Positions 17,383 through 26,153 are shown, numbered from the stretch's first letter. The stretch: DNA of 48,025 nucleotides from an uncultured Eubacterium sp. (GCA_947178105.1 CAMWXD010000030.1:1-48025), one strand, 5' to 3'. Notes: generated by a model not told the origin, from the letters alone. Numbers and translations are program-made.

Positions 17383-18123
17383 TTATATCGCCATCCCGCC
17401 GTCTACATGCAGCACCTGGCCTGTCATATAAGCCGACTGCTCCGATGCCAAAAACAGCACCACGTTTGCAATTTCCTCCGGCGAAGCCGCACGCCCGAGC
17501 GGAATCTGCGCCAGCATCTGCTCCTTCACCTGCTCGGATAATACACGCGTCATATCCGTCTCTACATAACCCGGCGCAACTGCATTTACACAAATCCCGC
17601 GGGATGCAAGCTCTCTCGCCGCGCTTTTCGTCAGTCCAATCACGCCTGCTTTTGACGCGCTGTAGTTTGCCTGCCCTGCATTCCCCAAAACACCGGATAC
17701 CGATGTAATATTGATGATCTTTCCGCTGCGCTGTTTTAGCATATACCTGGACGCATGGCGGATCGTATGGAAGGTTCCTTTCAGGTTAATATCCATCACC
17801 TGGTCGTAATCTTCCTCAGACATTTTCATCAGCAGCCCGTCCTTTGTAATGCCTGCATTGTTGACAAGAATATCCAGCCTGCCGCTTTTTTTTATAATGC
17901 CTTCAATCATCTTTGCACATTGCGCAAAATCAGCGACATTGCACTGTACCGCTTCTGCACTGCCGCCGTCCTGTATGATTTGTGAAACAGTTTCCTGTGC
18001 CGCTTTTTCAGAGCCAAGGTAATTCACATATACATAAGCTCCATGCGCTGCAAGCATTTTTGCGGCAGCTCTTCCGATTCCCCTGCTTGCCCCAGTTACA
18101 AGTGCAATTTTATCGGTTAACAT
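17383..18123 (-). CDS. fabG: 3-oxoacyl-ACP reductase
   Basis: 246 residues. Rossmann motif TGASRGIGRAAAK, NNAG (VNNAGITKDG), active-site Ser in NITSVSGVLGNAGQ and Tyr/Lys in YSASKAGV are all characteristic of FabG, the NADPH-dependent reductase of 3-oxoacyl-ACP. The protein ends GQVLHVDGGMAI, as FabG enzymes do. It overlaps the fabD stop by 14 bp (translational coupling) and has GGAGG 12 bases before ATG. Confidence 0.96.
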   Translation of the reverse strand: MLTDKIALVTGASRGIGRAAAKMLAAHGAYVYVNYLGSEKAAQETVSQIIQDGGSAEAVQCNVADFAQCAKMIEGIIKKSGRLDILVNNAGITKDGLLMKMSEEDYDQVMDINLKGTFHTIRHASRYMLKQRSGKIINITSVSGVLGNAGQANYSASKAGVIGLTKSAARELASRGICVNAVAPGYVETDMTRVLSEQVKEQMLAQIPLGRAASPEEIANVVLFLASEQSAYMTGQVLHVDGGMAI

Positions 18124-19024
18124 AATTTTCTAAATCCTCCGGTTTTTCTATATGAAAGACGGCAACGTCGCGGTTGATCTTTTTCATAAACCCGCTCAGC
18201 GTATGCCCTGGCCCGATTTCCACAAACTCATCCGCGCCCGCCTCGATCAGGCGCTCAATGCTCTGCTGCCAGCGCACGGAAGACGACACCTGGCGGACAA
18301 GCAGATCCTTGATCTGGCCCTCGTCCGTAACAAAATCCGCGGTCACATTCGTCACATACGCAACGGCAATGCCGCGCATCGTTACATTTTCAAATTCTTT
18401 CGCCAGCTTTGCCCCGGCGGATTCCAGCATTTTGGAATGGAACGGCCCGCTGACCTTTAGCGGCATCACACGCTTTGCCCCGGCTTCCTTGCAAGCTGCG
18501 CCTGCCCGCTCCACAGCCGCCTGCTCTCCGGTAATCACAATCTGTCCCGGGCAATTATAATTCGCAACCGATACGATCCCTTCTGTCTGATCACATACTT
18601 TTTCGATTGCCTGTGCATCCAGCCCAAGCACTGCCGCCATCGCGCCGCCTGTCGGCACTGCTTCCTGCATATAGATGCCGCGCTTTCTGACAATCCGAAA
18701 CGCATCCGCCGGATCCAGCGCTTTTGATACGATCAGCGCACCGTATTCTCCAAGGCTTAAGCCTGCCGCAAAATCCGGTTTCAGCCCTTGTTCTTCCATC
18801 GCCATATAAATAGCCGCTTCCACCGTCAGCATTGCAATCTGCGTATACTCGGTAATATCCAGCTTATCGTTTTCCTCAAAACAAAGTGCCGGAAGATCCA
18901 GTCCGGTCACGCTGGAGGCAAGGTCAAATACTGCCTTACAGACATCATACCGCTCATAAAACTCTTTTCCCATTCCTATGTATTGCGCTCCCTGTCCCGG
19001 AAACATATAGACTGTCTTTCCCAT
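18110..19024 (-). CDS. fabD: Malonyl-CoA:ACP transacylase
   Basis: 304 residues. FPGQGAQYIGMGKEFYE and the nucleophile elbow GLSLGEYGAL (Ser) identify the malonyl transferase that loads malonate onto ACP. GPFHSKML contains the catalytic His. ATG 19024 follows AAAGGACA; the frame is open 19 codons further upstream, but homologues begin at MGKTVYMFPGQG. The fabK stop is 76 bp upstream. Confidence 0.95.
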   Translation of the reverse strand: MGKTVYMFPGQGAQYIGMGKEFYERYDVCKAVFDLASSVTGLDLPALCFEENDKLDITEYTQIAMLTVEAAIYMAMEEQGLKPDFAAGLSLGEYGALIVSKALDPADAFRIVRKRGIYMQEAVPTGGAMAAVLGLDAQAIEKVCDQTEGIVSVANYNCPGQIVITGEQAAVERAGAACKEAGAKRVMPLKVSGPFHSKMLESAGAKLAKEFENVTMRGIAVAYVTNVTADFVTDEGQIKDLLVRQVSSSVRWQQSIERLIEAGADEFVEIGPGHTLSGFMKKINRDVAVFHIEKPEDLENYVNR

Positions 19025-19100
19025 CGTCGGATGTCCTTTCTTTATTTTTTCCCTGCATTCCTGCTTTTGCGCGCTTTTCATACCGCAAGTTTCGCCTGCA

Positions 19101-20024
19101 TTACAGTTTTAGCAGCTTTTCTGCCTGGCTTATAATCTCTTCTATGATTTCTTTGCACGTATTTTCCTGGCGGATCAGCCCTGCAATCTGGCCCGCCATC
19201 AGGCTGCCGCCCTTGACGTCACCGTCCATCACTGCTTTGCGCAAAGACCCAAGTGTCAGCGTCTCCAGCTCCTCCAGCGAAGCGCCTGCTTTTTCCATCT
19301 TCAGGTAATCGCGGCTCATCTGGTTGCGCAGGACACGGATCGGATGCCCGGTCGAGCGTCCGGTTACCTCAGAGTCAATATCCTTTGCCTTTATAATGCG
19401 CTCTTTATAATTCGCATGTACGATCGATTCTTTTGCCGTCACAAACCGGGTGCCCATCTGCACCGCTTCGGCGCCAAGCATCATGGCTGCCGCAAACCCT
19501 CTCGCATCCGCAATCCCTCCGGCTGCGATGACCGGTATCTTTACCGCATCCGCTACCTGCGGCACAAGCACCATCGTCGTCTGTTCCCCGATATGCCCGC
19601 CAGACTCCATCCCTTCGGCTACGACTGCATCCGCTCCGGCTCGCTCCATCATCTTTGCCATCGCGACGCTTGCCACGACCGGGATTACCTTTACGCCTGC
19701 TTCCTTCCACATCGGCAGAAACTTCGCCGGATTTCCAGCGCCTGTCGTAACGACCGGCACCCCTTCTTCTATGACAATCTGGGCTACCTCAGGCGCATTC
19801 GGGTTCATCAGCATGACATTCACGCCAAACGGCTTGCCCGTCAGCTTTTTCAGTTCCTGAATCTGCGTACGCACCACCTCCGGCGGCGCACTGGCCGCCC
19901 CGATGATCCCAAGCCCGCCGGCATCCGATACAGCCGCTGCCAGATGATACTCCGCCACCCATGCCATGCCGCCCTGGATAATCGGATACTGGATTCCCAA
20001 CAATTCTGTAATTCTGGTTTTCAT
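19101..20024 (-). CDS. fabK: Enoyl-ACP reductase II (FMN-dependent)
   Basis: 307 residues of the nitronate-monooxygenase-like TIM barrel: YPIIQGGMAWV at the start, then GVNVMLM, VVAEGMESGGHIG and PVIAAGGIADARGFAAAMMLGA with the FMN phosphate site. FabK reduces enoyl-ACP with NAD(P)H and FMN. It replaces the FabI type, and cells that rely on it are typically triclosan-insensitive. No fabI is present in the window. It lies 22 bp downstream of acpP, as in many Firmicutes fab clusters. Confidence 0.95.
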   Translation of the reverse strand: MKTRITELLGIQYPIIQGGMAWVAEYHLAAAVSDAGGLGIIGAASAPPEVVRTQIQELKKLTGKPFGVNVMLMNPNAPEVAQIVIEEGVPVVTTGAGNPAKFLPMWKEAGVKVIPVVASVAMAKMMERAGADAVVAEGMESGGHIGEQTTMVLVPQVADAVKIPVIAAGGIADARGFAAAMMLGAEAVQMGTRFVTAKESIVHANYKERIIKAKDIDSEVTGRSTGHPIRVLRNQMSRDYLKMEKAGASLEELETLTLGSLRKAVMDGDVKGGSLMAGQIAGLIRQENTCKEIIEEIISQAEKLLKL

Positions 20025-20046
20025 TTTATTCCCATCCCGTTTTGCC

Positions 20047-20277
20047 TTAATCTGTCACATCGTGTGCTTTTAAATAATTGATCACATCGCCGACCGTATT
20101 TACATTTTCCAGGTCTTCTGACGGGATCTCCACACCAAACTCCTCTTCCAGCGCCATCACAAGCTCAAAAATATCCAGAGAATCCGCACCAAGGTCATCC
20201 TTAAAGGAAGTAGCTTCGGTGATCTCCATATCTGTATTTAACTGCTCTTTTACGATTTCTGCGATTTTTTCCAACAT
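20047..20277 (-). CDS. acpP: Acyl carrier protein
   Basis: 76 residues, acidic. The phosphopantetheine Ser is in [19 protein letters not shown]. The open frame runs 33 codons further upstream, but ATG 20277 ([13 protein letters not shown]) follows AAGGAG and matches all acyl carrier proteins. The apparent extension crosses the operator repeats and is not coding. It is the first gene of the operon, so it is translated from the message whose promoter carries the FabT-like sites. Confidence 0.96.
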   Translation of the reverse strand: MLEKIAEIVKEQLNTDMEITEATSFKDDLGADSLDIFELVMALEEEFGVEIPSEDLENVNTVGDVINYLKAHDVTD

Positions 20278-20348
20278 GATTTTACGTCTCCTTTTTGATT
20301 TCGTTTTGTTGTTTTTGTAATGTACTGCTGCTTTTTGTTGTTTTTTAG

Positions 20349-20393
20349 TTTGCTTCTCAAAATATTTGAAAGTCAAAGTATTTGATTCTCAAA
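20349..20393 (-). promoter_or_regulatory. Three tandem FabT-like operators, 16-bp period
   Basis: TTTGATTCTCAAA (20381), TTTGAAAGTCAAA (20365) and TTTGCTTCTCAAA (20349) start exactly 16 bp apart and share the following A/G-T-A. The first two are perfect TTTGANNNTCAAA palindromes; the third has one mismatch. The first covers the expected transcription start. Confidence 0.8.
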
Positions 20394-20395
20394 GT

Positions 20396-20424
20396 ATCAT
20401 AGTACGGGCGGAAAGATTTGTCAA
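20396..20424 (-). promoter_or_regulatory. Sigma-A promoter of the fatty-acid operon
   Basis: Consensus TTGACA (20424-20419), a 17-bp spacer and TATGAT (20401-20396), about 120 bp upstream of acpP. Confidence 0.85.
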
Positions 20425-20446
20425 TATCCTTTTTATAAAAAGAACG

Positions 20447-20919
20447 CTATTCTATATTCAGCCCGGAAAAATCGATCTCAAAATCTTCATAGATCCCCGC
20501 TTTTACTCTGTCAGAAAACGAATATTCCTCTACCGTATCCTGTTCAAAATTATAGACCAAAATATGCTTTTTCTCATAGTCTGCAATCCAGTATTCCCTC
20601 ACGCCCGCAGATCCATATTTCATCAATTTTTTGTAATAATCGGCTGCCCTGCTGCCCGCAGATACAATTTCTATCACCCAATCCGGCGCTCCGCAGCATC
20701 CTTTGTCCGTCAGCTTGCTTTTGTCGCAAATCACACTGATATCCGGCTCTAAATATGTCTTGTCATCCGCATTCAGAAACACTGCAAATGGAGCAGCAAA
20801 TGTTTCACAAGTCCCATCATATACAATTCGCCATCGATCAGCTCCGCCCGTTTTCCTTCCGGCATATTGTATATCTCTTCTATCGTAGCATATTCCAAAT
20901 TTCTGGCTGATGCATCCAT
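20447..20919 (-). pseudogene. Uma2-family endonuclease, broken by an internal deletion
   Basis: From ATG 20919 the frame reads MDASARNLEYATIEEIYNMP, then KRAELIDGELYMM, and then goes out of frame to a stop 15 codons later. The reading resumes in another frame with TCETFAAPFAVFLNADD and the Uma2 core (EPDISVICDKSKL, GAPDWVIEIVS, GVREYWIADYE) to the stop at 20447. Compared with the intact paralogue at 30970-31521, about 80 bp after ELYMM are missing, including the AAPSLVHQRI segment. Uma2/DUF820 proteins have a PD-(D/E)XK nuclease fold and unknown biological role. A short product from ATG 20782 would have most of the core but lack the N-terminal lobe. Confidence 0.8.
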
Positions 20920-21019
20920 ATTCTCATTCCTTCCGTAATTCAGTCAGGCTCTTCAATTTTCATGATTATAACATCTTTTCATTGCGCTGTATACAAGGTA
21001 CTGGCAAAAAACTGCCAGG

Positions 21020-21075
21020 CTGCCATTCACAGCAAAAACTCTGCCATTCACAGCAAAAGCTCTGCCATTGACGGA
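21020..21075. repeat. 21-bp direct repeat, 2.6 copies
   Basis: Copies 1 and 2 differ at one position (AAAAACT versus AAAAGCT); the third starts CTGCCATTGACGG and then diverges. Confidence 0.75.
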
Positions 21076-21092
21076 ATAAAGCCCCCTGCTGC

Positions 21093-21119
21093 TTGACTTT
21101 AACAGCCTCTTGCTATAAT
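21093..21119 (+). promoter_or_regulatory. Candidate promoter of the lipoprotein gene
   Basis: TTGACT (21093-21098) and a perfect TATAAT (21114-21119) with a short 15-bp spacer. Confidence 0.45.
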
Positions 21120-21168
21120 ATTGAGGTATGCAAGACAATCGCTTTACACAATACAGGAGGTATTACTT

Positions 21169-21816
21169 ATGAAACACAAGCTTCTAACCCTATTCCTGCT
21201 CGCCGCTTGCTTTGGCACGCTGTCAGGATGCGCTTCTACAAAAAAATCTTCTGAACAGAACATTCCCGTCCAGGCGGACACAGAACCGAAAGACGAGTCT
21301 GCATCCAAGGCAGATTCTGAGCCTGGCGCAGGTTCTGGCACTGCTCCTATAGATCAAGATCATATAGATCAAACCAAGACAGACGAACAGGATCAGGGTT
21401 TGACTGGAGGCAGCCCGAAGCTTTCTAAGAGTTCCGCTACAATGACGCTTTACCTGGAATCGGATTCTGGAACAACGCTTGCCTATATCGACGCCTTTGA
21501 CGGCAAGCAGCTTGCCTTTGACGATGCAGAATGGGTAGACGTGCCGAGTGACCGTGCCAAAGAGCTGGGCGTGGAAAAAGAAGCCGCAGACGCCGGATTT
21601 TATATCTATAACGAGGATACTTCCCTGGAAACGCTCCCGGTTGCGCCGGAGTGCGAATGCACGATTTTAGACTGGTACAACTCCTATGAGCCGAAAGAGA
21701 TCACCGTGGAGGAGCTTCCAGCCATATTGGAAGAACGTGCGGATACACACATCCCTTATCTGCTTACGTTTGAGGGGCAGGAGATTGTAAAGATTGAAGA
21801 ACATTATGTGCCTTAG
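21169..21816 (+). CDS. Secreted lipoprotein of unknown function
   Basis: 215 residues from ATG 21169, preceded by AGGAGG. The N-terminus is a lipoprotein signal (MKHKLLTLFLLAACFGTLSG) with the lipobox LSGC, so the mature protein should be lipidated at that Cys and held on the outer face of the membrane. Residues about 25-90 are a low-complexity acidic linker rich in Asp, Glu, Ser, Lys and Gln. A compact C-terminal part follows (TMTLYLESDSGTTLAYIDAF, DAEWVDVPSDRAKELG). No domain is recognised. It stands alone between minus-strand genes. Confidence 0.8.
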   Translation: MKHKLLTLFLLAACFGTLSGCASTKKSSEQNIPVQADTEPKDESASKADSEPGAGSGTAPIDQDHIDQTKTDEQDQGLTGGSPKLSKSSATMTLYLESDSGTTLAYIDAFDGKQLAFDDAEWVDVPSDRAKELGVEKEAADAGFYIYNEDTSLETLPVAPECECTILDWYNSYEPKEITVEELPAILEERADTHIPYLLTFEGQEIVKIEEHYVP

Positions 21817-21832
21817 ACATTTCAGGCTTTTT

Positions 21833-21888
21833 AGCCAAGTATGCTGCATTTTTGCTATTCGGACGCCAAAAATACAGCATACCTGGCT
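21833..21888. repeat. Long imperfect hairpin downstream of the lipoprotein gene
   Basis: AGCCAAGTATGCTGCATTTTTG and its near-complement (2 mismatches over 22 bp, both able to form G-U pairs on one strand) enclose a 12-nt loop. It lies 16 bp past the stop and is followed by GGGGACTGCTTTTTT at a short distance. It is likely a terminator but unusually long. Confidence 0.6.
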
Positions 21889-21944
21889 GGGGACTGCTTT
21901 TTTATCATCACATGCATCCCGTATCGCCGGATTTATTTTCATCC

Positions 21945-22457
21945 TTACCATCCCAGGTTAAACAGCTCCTCAAAGTCGATATGCAAATGCGGAAAATGAA
22001 CGATCCTCAATTCATCTTTATTTTCTTCTGTCACCACTTTCCATAGATGATAGTTGGGGTTGTCATTGCCGTCATAATCAAGGCAATAGATTTCCACCTG
22101 CCTTTTTCTCCAGTTCACAATCCAATATTCATTGATTTCCTGGTCTTTGTACAGCTCCATCTTCTCTCCACGGTCATACTGCTCTGTAGAGTCAGACAAC
22201 ACTTCCATCACAAACTGCGGGGCATTGATAAAAGATGCGCCGCGCCTTCCTCTGATCTGGCAATTAATCGTCGCATCTGGAATCACGATCTTTTCATCTC
22301 CTGCTTTGGTCAGCCATTTGTACTGCACATTATCTGAAAAAACGCGGCACATACTGTTTTTCAACTGCCTGGCTGCCATAGTGCAAAAATTCATAATCAC
22401 CATAGAATGTTCGATATAAGCGCCTGCCATATCTGTAATCTGTATATTTAAATCCAT
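21945..22457 (-). CDS. Uma2-family putative endonuclease (DUF820)
   Basis: 170 residues from ATG 22457, chosen because GGAGG lies 4 bases upstream; the frame is open further 5' into the metallophosphoesterase gene. It shows the Uma2 PD-(D/E)XK-like core: VIPDATINCQIRG with the Asp, APQFVMEVLSDSTEQYDRGEK with E-V-S, and KMELYKDQEINEYWIVNWRKRQVEIY. It is distant from the other two Uma2 genes in the window. It follows the metallophosphoesterase by 31 bp and is probably co-transcribed. Function of the family in bacteria is unknown. Confidence 0.75.
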   Translation of the reverse strand: MDLNIQITDMAGAYIEHSMVIMNFCTMAARQLKNSMCRVFSDNVQYKWLTKAGDEKIVIPDATINCQIRGRRGASFINAPQFVMEVLSDSTEQYDRGEKMELYKDQEINEYWIVNWRKRQVEIYCLDYDGNDNPNYHLWKVVTEENKDELRIVHFPHLHIDFEELFNLGW

Positions 22458-22488
22458 AAGGCCTCCACATAAATTTTGCAGTCCATCC

Positions 22489-23601
22489 TCAGACAATCTG
22501 AATGACCACATATTCACTGTGCTTTCCAGTCCGCAGCGGATATCCCCATCCGGCAATGCCGGAAGAAACGATTAAATGCATATCTCCAAACGATTTTTCA
22601 CCGTAATTGACCGTTTTTTTATCAAACAGCTCGGTAAACAGCCCCACCGGCCACATCTGCCCTGCGTGTGTATGCCCGGAAAGCATCAGGTCAAATCCGG
22701 CTGCCGCGTTTTCTTCCATATCCCTGGGCTGATGGTCAGCAATCATATGAAACCCTTCCTGCGGCAGATCTGCGATCAGATCCGCGGAAGCTTTTCTGGA
22801 AATATAGCTTGCAGAAGCATCCGAACGGTCACAGCGGCCAGTTATGGACAATTCATTATTTAACAGGACTGACTCGTCCTCCAAAATGTGCACGCCTGCA
22901 TCCCGGATCGTCTCAGCCAGCTCCTCTTGCGTAAAGTCACAGTCACTGGCATATCTTCCTTTATCGTGGTTGCCATAGACATAGTAGGTTCCATATGTGC
23001 TGTCAATCTGCGCCAATGCCGCAAACGCTTCCTCCGCTTCACTCAGCAGGGTCGCTTCATCTACGATGTCGCCGCCTAAGACGACTAAGTCAGGCTTTTC
23101 CTGCTCCATGCGCGCGCAGTATTCCCTCAGCTTATCCGCATCCATCGTAGTCCCAAAATGCAGGTCTGATAAAAACACAATGCGGTATCCTTCCTGCCGG
23201 ATCTCCTTTTGCGAATCAACCGTATAGGATGCCACAGTCACATGATGCATATTCACATATGCGTATCCGAGAATCACCGCCGTAACCAGCACCGGAAGCA
23301 GGCAGGTTCGGTACACCATGTCTGCTTTGACACCCGGACGGTATCCGCGCTTCTTTAAAATCAGCCATACAACATCTGTTACAGCGGCAATTCCCACCGT
23401 ATAAAACACGACCAACGCCCATAACCCAAACAGGTTTATGGAAAAAGCCGCAGCAACTGCCGCCATCACAGCAGCGCTCAATTTTTGCAGCCGCAGCCTT
23501 CGTTCTTTGCAAAAAACCCCAAGAAACCTGCGGATCAATCGATACAGGTAAATACCAAGCGGAATGACGAGCATTCCTGCAAAACTCAAAATTAAAATCA
23601 T
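22489..23601 (-). CDS. Membrane-anchored metallophosphoesterase (YkuE/YaeI-like)
   Basis: 370 residues. Three or four hydrophobic helices lie in the first 130 residues, then a calcineurin-like phosphoesterase domain with its metal-site motifs in order: FLSDLHFG (D-x-H), LGGDIVDE (GD), YGNHDKG (GNH[D/E]), and MLSGHTHAGQMWP (GHTH). The catalytic domain follows the last membrane helix. Relatives act on lipid or nucleotide phosphoesters, but the substrate here is unknown. ATG 23601 is preferred over TTG 23613 because GGAG lies within the latter's first codons. A sigma-A promoter lies at 23697-23725. Confidence 0.88.
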   Translation of the reverse strand: MILILSFAGMLVIPLGIYLYRLIRRFLGVFCKERRLRLQKLSAAVMAAVAAAFSINLFGLWALVVFYTVGIAAVTDVVWLILKKRGYRPGVKADMVYRTCLLPVLVTAVILGYAYVNMHHVTVASYTVDSQKEIRQEGYRIVFLSDLHFGTTMDADKLREYCARMEQEKPDLVVLGGDIVDEATLLSEAEEAFAALAQIDSTYGTYYVYGNHDKGRYASDCDFTQEELAETIRDAGVHILEDESVLLNNELSITGRCDRSDASASYISRKASADLIADLPQEGFHMIADHQPRDMEENAAAGFDLMLSGHTHAGQMWPVGLFTELFDKKTVNYGEKSFGDMHLIVSSGIAGWGYPLRTGKHSEYVVIQIV

Positions 23602-23696
23602 CTGCTTCTCCAATTTTATTTCAGAACCGTTTTCCGGACGGTTCCTTTTTCTTTTTTTGCCAGCCTTGCGGTTCCATATTTCTGCAAGATATGCTT

Positions 23697-23725
23697 ATTA
23701 TAACAGCAAACACATCCAGTGTAAA
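23697..23725 (-). promoter_or_regulatory. Sigma-A promoter of the metallophosphoesterase gene
   Basis: TTTACA (23725-23720), a 17-bp spacer and consensus TATAAT (23702-23697), about 95 bp upstream of the start. Confidence 0.65.
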
Positions 23726-23855
23726 GCCTTGCAGTTTCCTCAGACAATATGGTAACATATCTACAGTGGCTGTGCCCGCCTGCGGTGCACACAGAAACCA
23801 AAAACCGGCCGCCAACTGCCATTTTGCTTTATAACGTTAAAAGGAGGTTTCTCAA

Positions 23856-24947
23856 GTGTTCCTAATGTTAAAAGACCTTCCAATCTTGCAGATGAATCCT
23901 GATGAATTCGAATTCACTGTTTACAGAGAGGAATTATTGCCCTATGATTTAAAAAACAGATTCGTACCAGTACCGCCTGATACCATCAGCACCTACAAAG
24001 CGCATATCCGGGCGGTAGAACGCAACATCCGCTATGTACAGGATTTTCTGATGCAACGCGTGCTGCCACTGTCACGCGCAAACGCAAAGAAAATATACAA
24101 CCTGTATGGAGACAACCAGGAAAATAAGCTGCGCATTTCCCTTATGTGCAGGGCTGTATCTCTCCTGGATAACTACTGGGTAAAACTATGCGGCGACACC
24201 ATCACCTGGCGGGATGTATCGATCAGAGACAACCACTTAAATGAAGTATTTACACAAGTTGCATTACGCGGAAGCTCCCTTTCTCTTACAGGCAGCCTGA
24301 CCTCTCCCGAGACAACAACAAATGGAACCTATACGAAAGGCTGGAAACGGGAAGACGGCGATTTATTTCTTTATAAAAAAGGCCCGGAATCACGTATTGA
24401 AGTCATGGTATCGAAACTGCTTGATAAGCTGAATATTCCTCATCTTGCATATACGGATGCTGTGGATGACGGAGTTTATTGCTGCAAATGCAAATGTATG
24501 TCCTCGGAAAACTTAAGCATCGTAGATGCCTTAACCGCAGAATCCTGGTTTAACAGAAAAGGAGAATCTTTCATTCCGTATATTAAGAAACATTTTGCGG
24601 ATGATTTATACAGGATGTGGATTACAGACTATCTGACTGCAAATCCTGACCGCCACGGGCAGAACTGGGGATTTTTCTTTGACGCAAATACGACAGAGAT
24701 CCTGGGGCTGCATTTCTTGTTTGACCATAACAATGCATTTGATACAGCATACATGAAAGACCCTGACGCTTCCTATATCGCCATGTCTGATATGACCATG
24801 CGCCAGGCGGCAATGTATGCGGCAAAGCGTGTGAAGGTCGAATATACCATACCGTTTCAGCCTTCCGATTTTATTACTGAACGACAGTATCAGTGCTTTA
24901 CCTCCCGTTTGAAGGATCTTGGAATCCGGCGGAAACAGGAGCCATAA
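23856..24947 (+). CDS. Orphan HipA-like kinase
   Basis: 363 residues from GTG 23856, preceded by AAGGAGG at 8 bases; a GTG start is the only one with a ribosome site. The C-terminal half has HipA/CtkA kinase features: FLYKKG-like FLYKKGPESRIEVMVSKLLD (nucleotide-binding Lys and the following acidic residues), the catalytic loop TANPDRHGQNWGFFFD (N-x-DRH-x2-N) and the metal-binding FDHNNAF. HipA proteins phosphorylate aminoacyl-tRNA synthetases or other proteins and cause growth arrest. There is no HipB antitoxin gene on either side, and the N-terminal 130 residues do not look like the HipA N1 domain. It resembles the stand-alone HipA-like kinases of clostridia; target and role are unknown. 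Confidence 0.75.
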   Translation: MFLMLKDLPILQMNPDEFEFTVYREELLPYDLKNRFVPVPPDTISTYKAHIRAVERNIRYVQDFLMQRVLPLSRANAKKIYNLYGDNQENKLRISLMCRAVSLLDNYWVKLCGDTITWRDVSIRDNHLNEVFTQVALRGSSLSLTGSLTSPETTTNGTYTKGWKREDGDLFLYKKGPESRIEVMVSKLLDKLNIPHLAYTDAVDDGVYCCKCKCMSSENLSIVDALTAESWFNRKGESFIPYIKKHFADDLYRMWITDYLTANPDRHGQNWGFFFDANTTEILGLHFLFDHNNAFDTAYMKDPDASYIAMSDMTMRQAAMYAAKRVKVEYTIPFQPSDFITERQYQCFTSRLKDLGIRRKQEP

Positions 24948-25004
24948 AATAAGCACAGCGTTACCCCTTGGGTATCAGCTTTCGAGATCATGAGAGGATA
25001 GCTT

Positions 25005-26045
25005 ATGCGTATCAAGGCAAAAGAAATTGCACAGGAAATGGGAATATCGCCGGCTACGGTTTCCCTCGCCCTAAACGACAGGCCGGGGATCAGCGCCGCT
25101 ACAAAAAAACGGATTCTGGACTATATCAGAGACAGAGAAGCACAACAGTATCGCCTCCAGGAACTTACCGCATCCTCCTGCGGCTGTGTGCTGATTGCCA
25201 GTTATATCAAAAACGGCATCATTATGGAACGCAGCATCATGCCCGAAAATTTTGTATTTCCAAAAATGGAGGAAGCCGTATTACAGGCAGGCTACCATTT
25301 TAAAAGCATGGTCTACCAGGAACGGATACACCGTATGGACGATTTTCTGCGCCAGTGCCGCGCCTGGGATACCAGGGGCATTTACCTGATGGCTGCGGAA
25401 ATGCAGCAGGGAGACATTTATCCGTTCCTTGACCTAAACATACCGATTGTGACCGGGGACAACCTGTTTTATGACGCAGGGCTTGACAGCTTTTTGATTG
25501 ATAACCGGGAAGGGATCTCCCGCTGTGTCGATTACCTGGTCGAAAAAGGCCACAGCCATATCGTATACCTGGCTGAAAATATCAGTATTTTTAATTTTGA
25601 CGAACGGCGGGAAGCTTTTATTCTGGAGATGGCTAAAAAGCAGTGCGGGGACGCCAGCAACCGAATCCGGTATATGGGCAGCAGCGTAGAAGAAGTCTAT
25701 GCATCTATGTGCCGCTACCTGGATGAAGGGCTTAAGGATACGACCGCCTTTGTCCTGGAAAGCTCGGTCGTCTCGCTCGGCGTAGGCAAAGCGCTGCTGG
25801 AACGGCATATGCGCATCCCAAGAGATATCTCGCTGATCGGCTTTGACGCGCTGCCTCCGGTCAGCCTGCCGGGACTGAACCTGACCCTGATAAAAGGGAC
25901 GCACACAAAGCGCCACATGGCTGCGATTGAGCACCTGATCCGCCATATCGAAGGGGATGACGAGGAAATTATGCGGGTCTATTACAAGACCAGGCTGCTG
26001 GAGGGAGACAGCGTATTTGACAAGGCAAAATATATTTACCGCTGA
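25005..26045 (+). CDS. LacI-family transcriptional regulator
   Basis: 346 residues. The N-terminal helix-turn-helix is AKEIAQEMGISPATVSLALNDRPGIS, with the hinge ATKKRILDYI. The periplasmic-binding-protein-like effector domain follows (VDYLVEKGHSHIVYLAE, RDISLIGFDALPP), with the family's GFD near the dimer interface. The start follows AGAGGATA. It lies upstream of and in the same direction as a beta-glucoside PTS operon, whose promoter is followed by a GTGCGCAC palindrome, so it is very likely the local repressor with a sugar (phosphate) as inducer. Confidence 0.92.
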   Translation: MRIKAKEIAQEMGISPATVSLALNDRPGISAATKKRILDYIRDREAQQYRLQELTASSCGCVLIASYIKNGIIMERSIMPENFVFPKMEEAVLQAGYHFKSMVYQERIHRMDDFLRQCRAWDTRGIYLMAAEMQQGDIYPFLDLNIPIVTGDNLFYDAGLDSFLIDNREGISRCVDYLVEKGHSHIVYLAENISIFNFDERREAFILEMAKKQCGDASNRIRYMGSSVEEVYASMCRYLDEGLKDTTAFVLESSVVSLGVGKALLERHMRIPRDISLIGFDALPPVSLPGLNLTLIKGTHTKRHMAAIEHLIRHIEGDDEEIMRVYYKTRLLEGDSVFDKAKYIYR

Positions 26046-26153
26046 CCCATTTAAAGAAAATTTAAACGCTTGGTATTTTTGTACAAATTTTCGCCCAAAA
26101 ATCAAAGCAAATAAATCCGAAACTCTCGAAAAGTGAGAAAAAACCGAATGGGA

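Larger units (their letters stand above)
20921..21168. other. Spacer with 21-bp tandem repeats and a promoter
   Basis: CTGCCATTCACAGCAAAA plus a 3-nt tail is repeated at 21020 and 21041, with a third, diverged partial copy at 21062. A plus-strand promoter for the lipoprotein gene follows. The minus-strand frame across it (21138-20953) encodes repeated VNGR heptads but has no ribosome site. Confidence 0.6.

Noticed and set aside
20278..20376. N-terminal extension of the acyl carrier protein
   Set aside because: It crosses the operator repeats, while the internal ATG has the ribosome site and the family N-terminus.
20953..21138. 61-codon minus-strand frame with repeated VNGR heptads
   Set aside because: It merely translates the 21-bp DNA repeats, has no ribosome site and covers the lipoprotein promoter.
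26052..26075. cre-like catabolite site near TTTAAACGCTTGG
   Set aside because: Too many mismatches to the cre consensus and upstream of the promoter; not strong enough to report.
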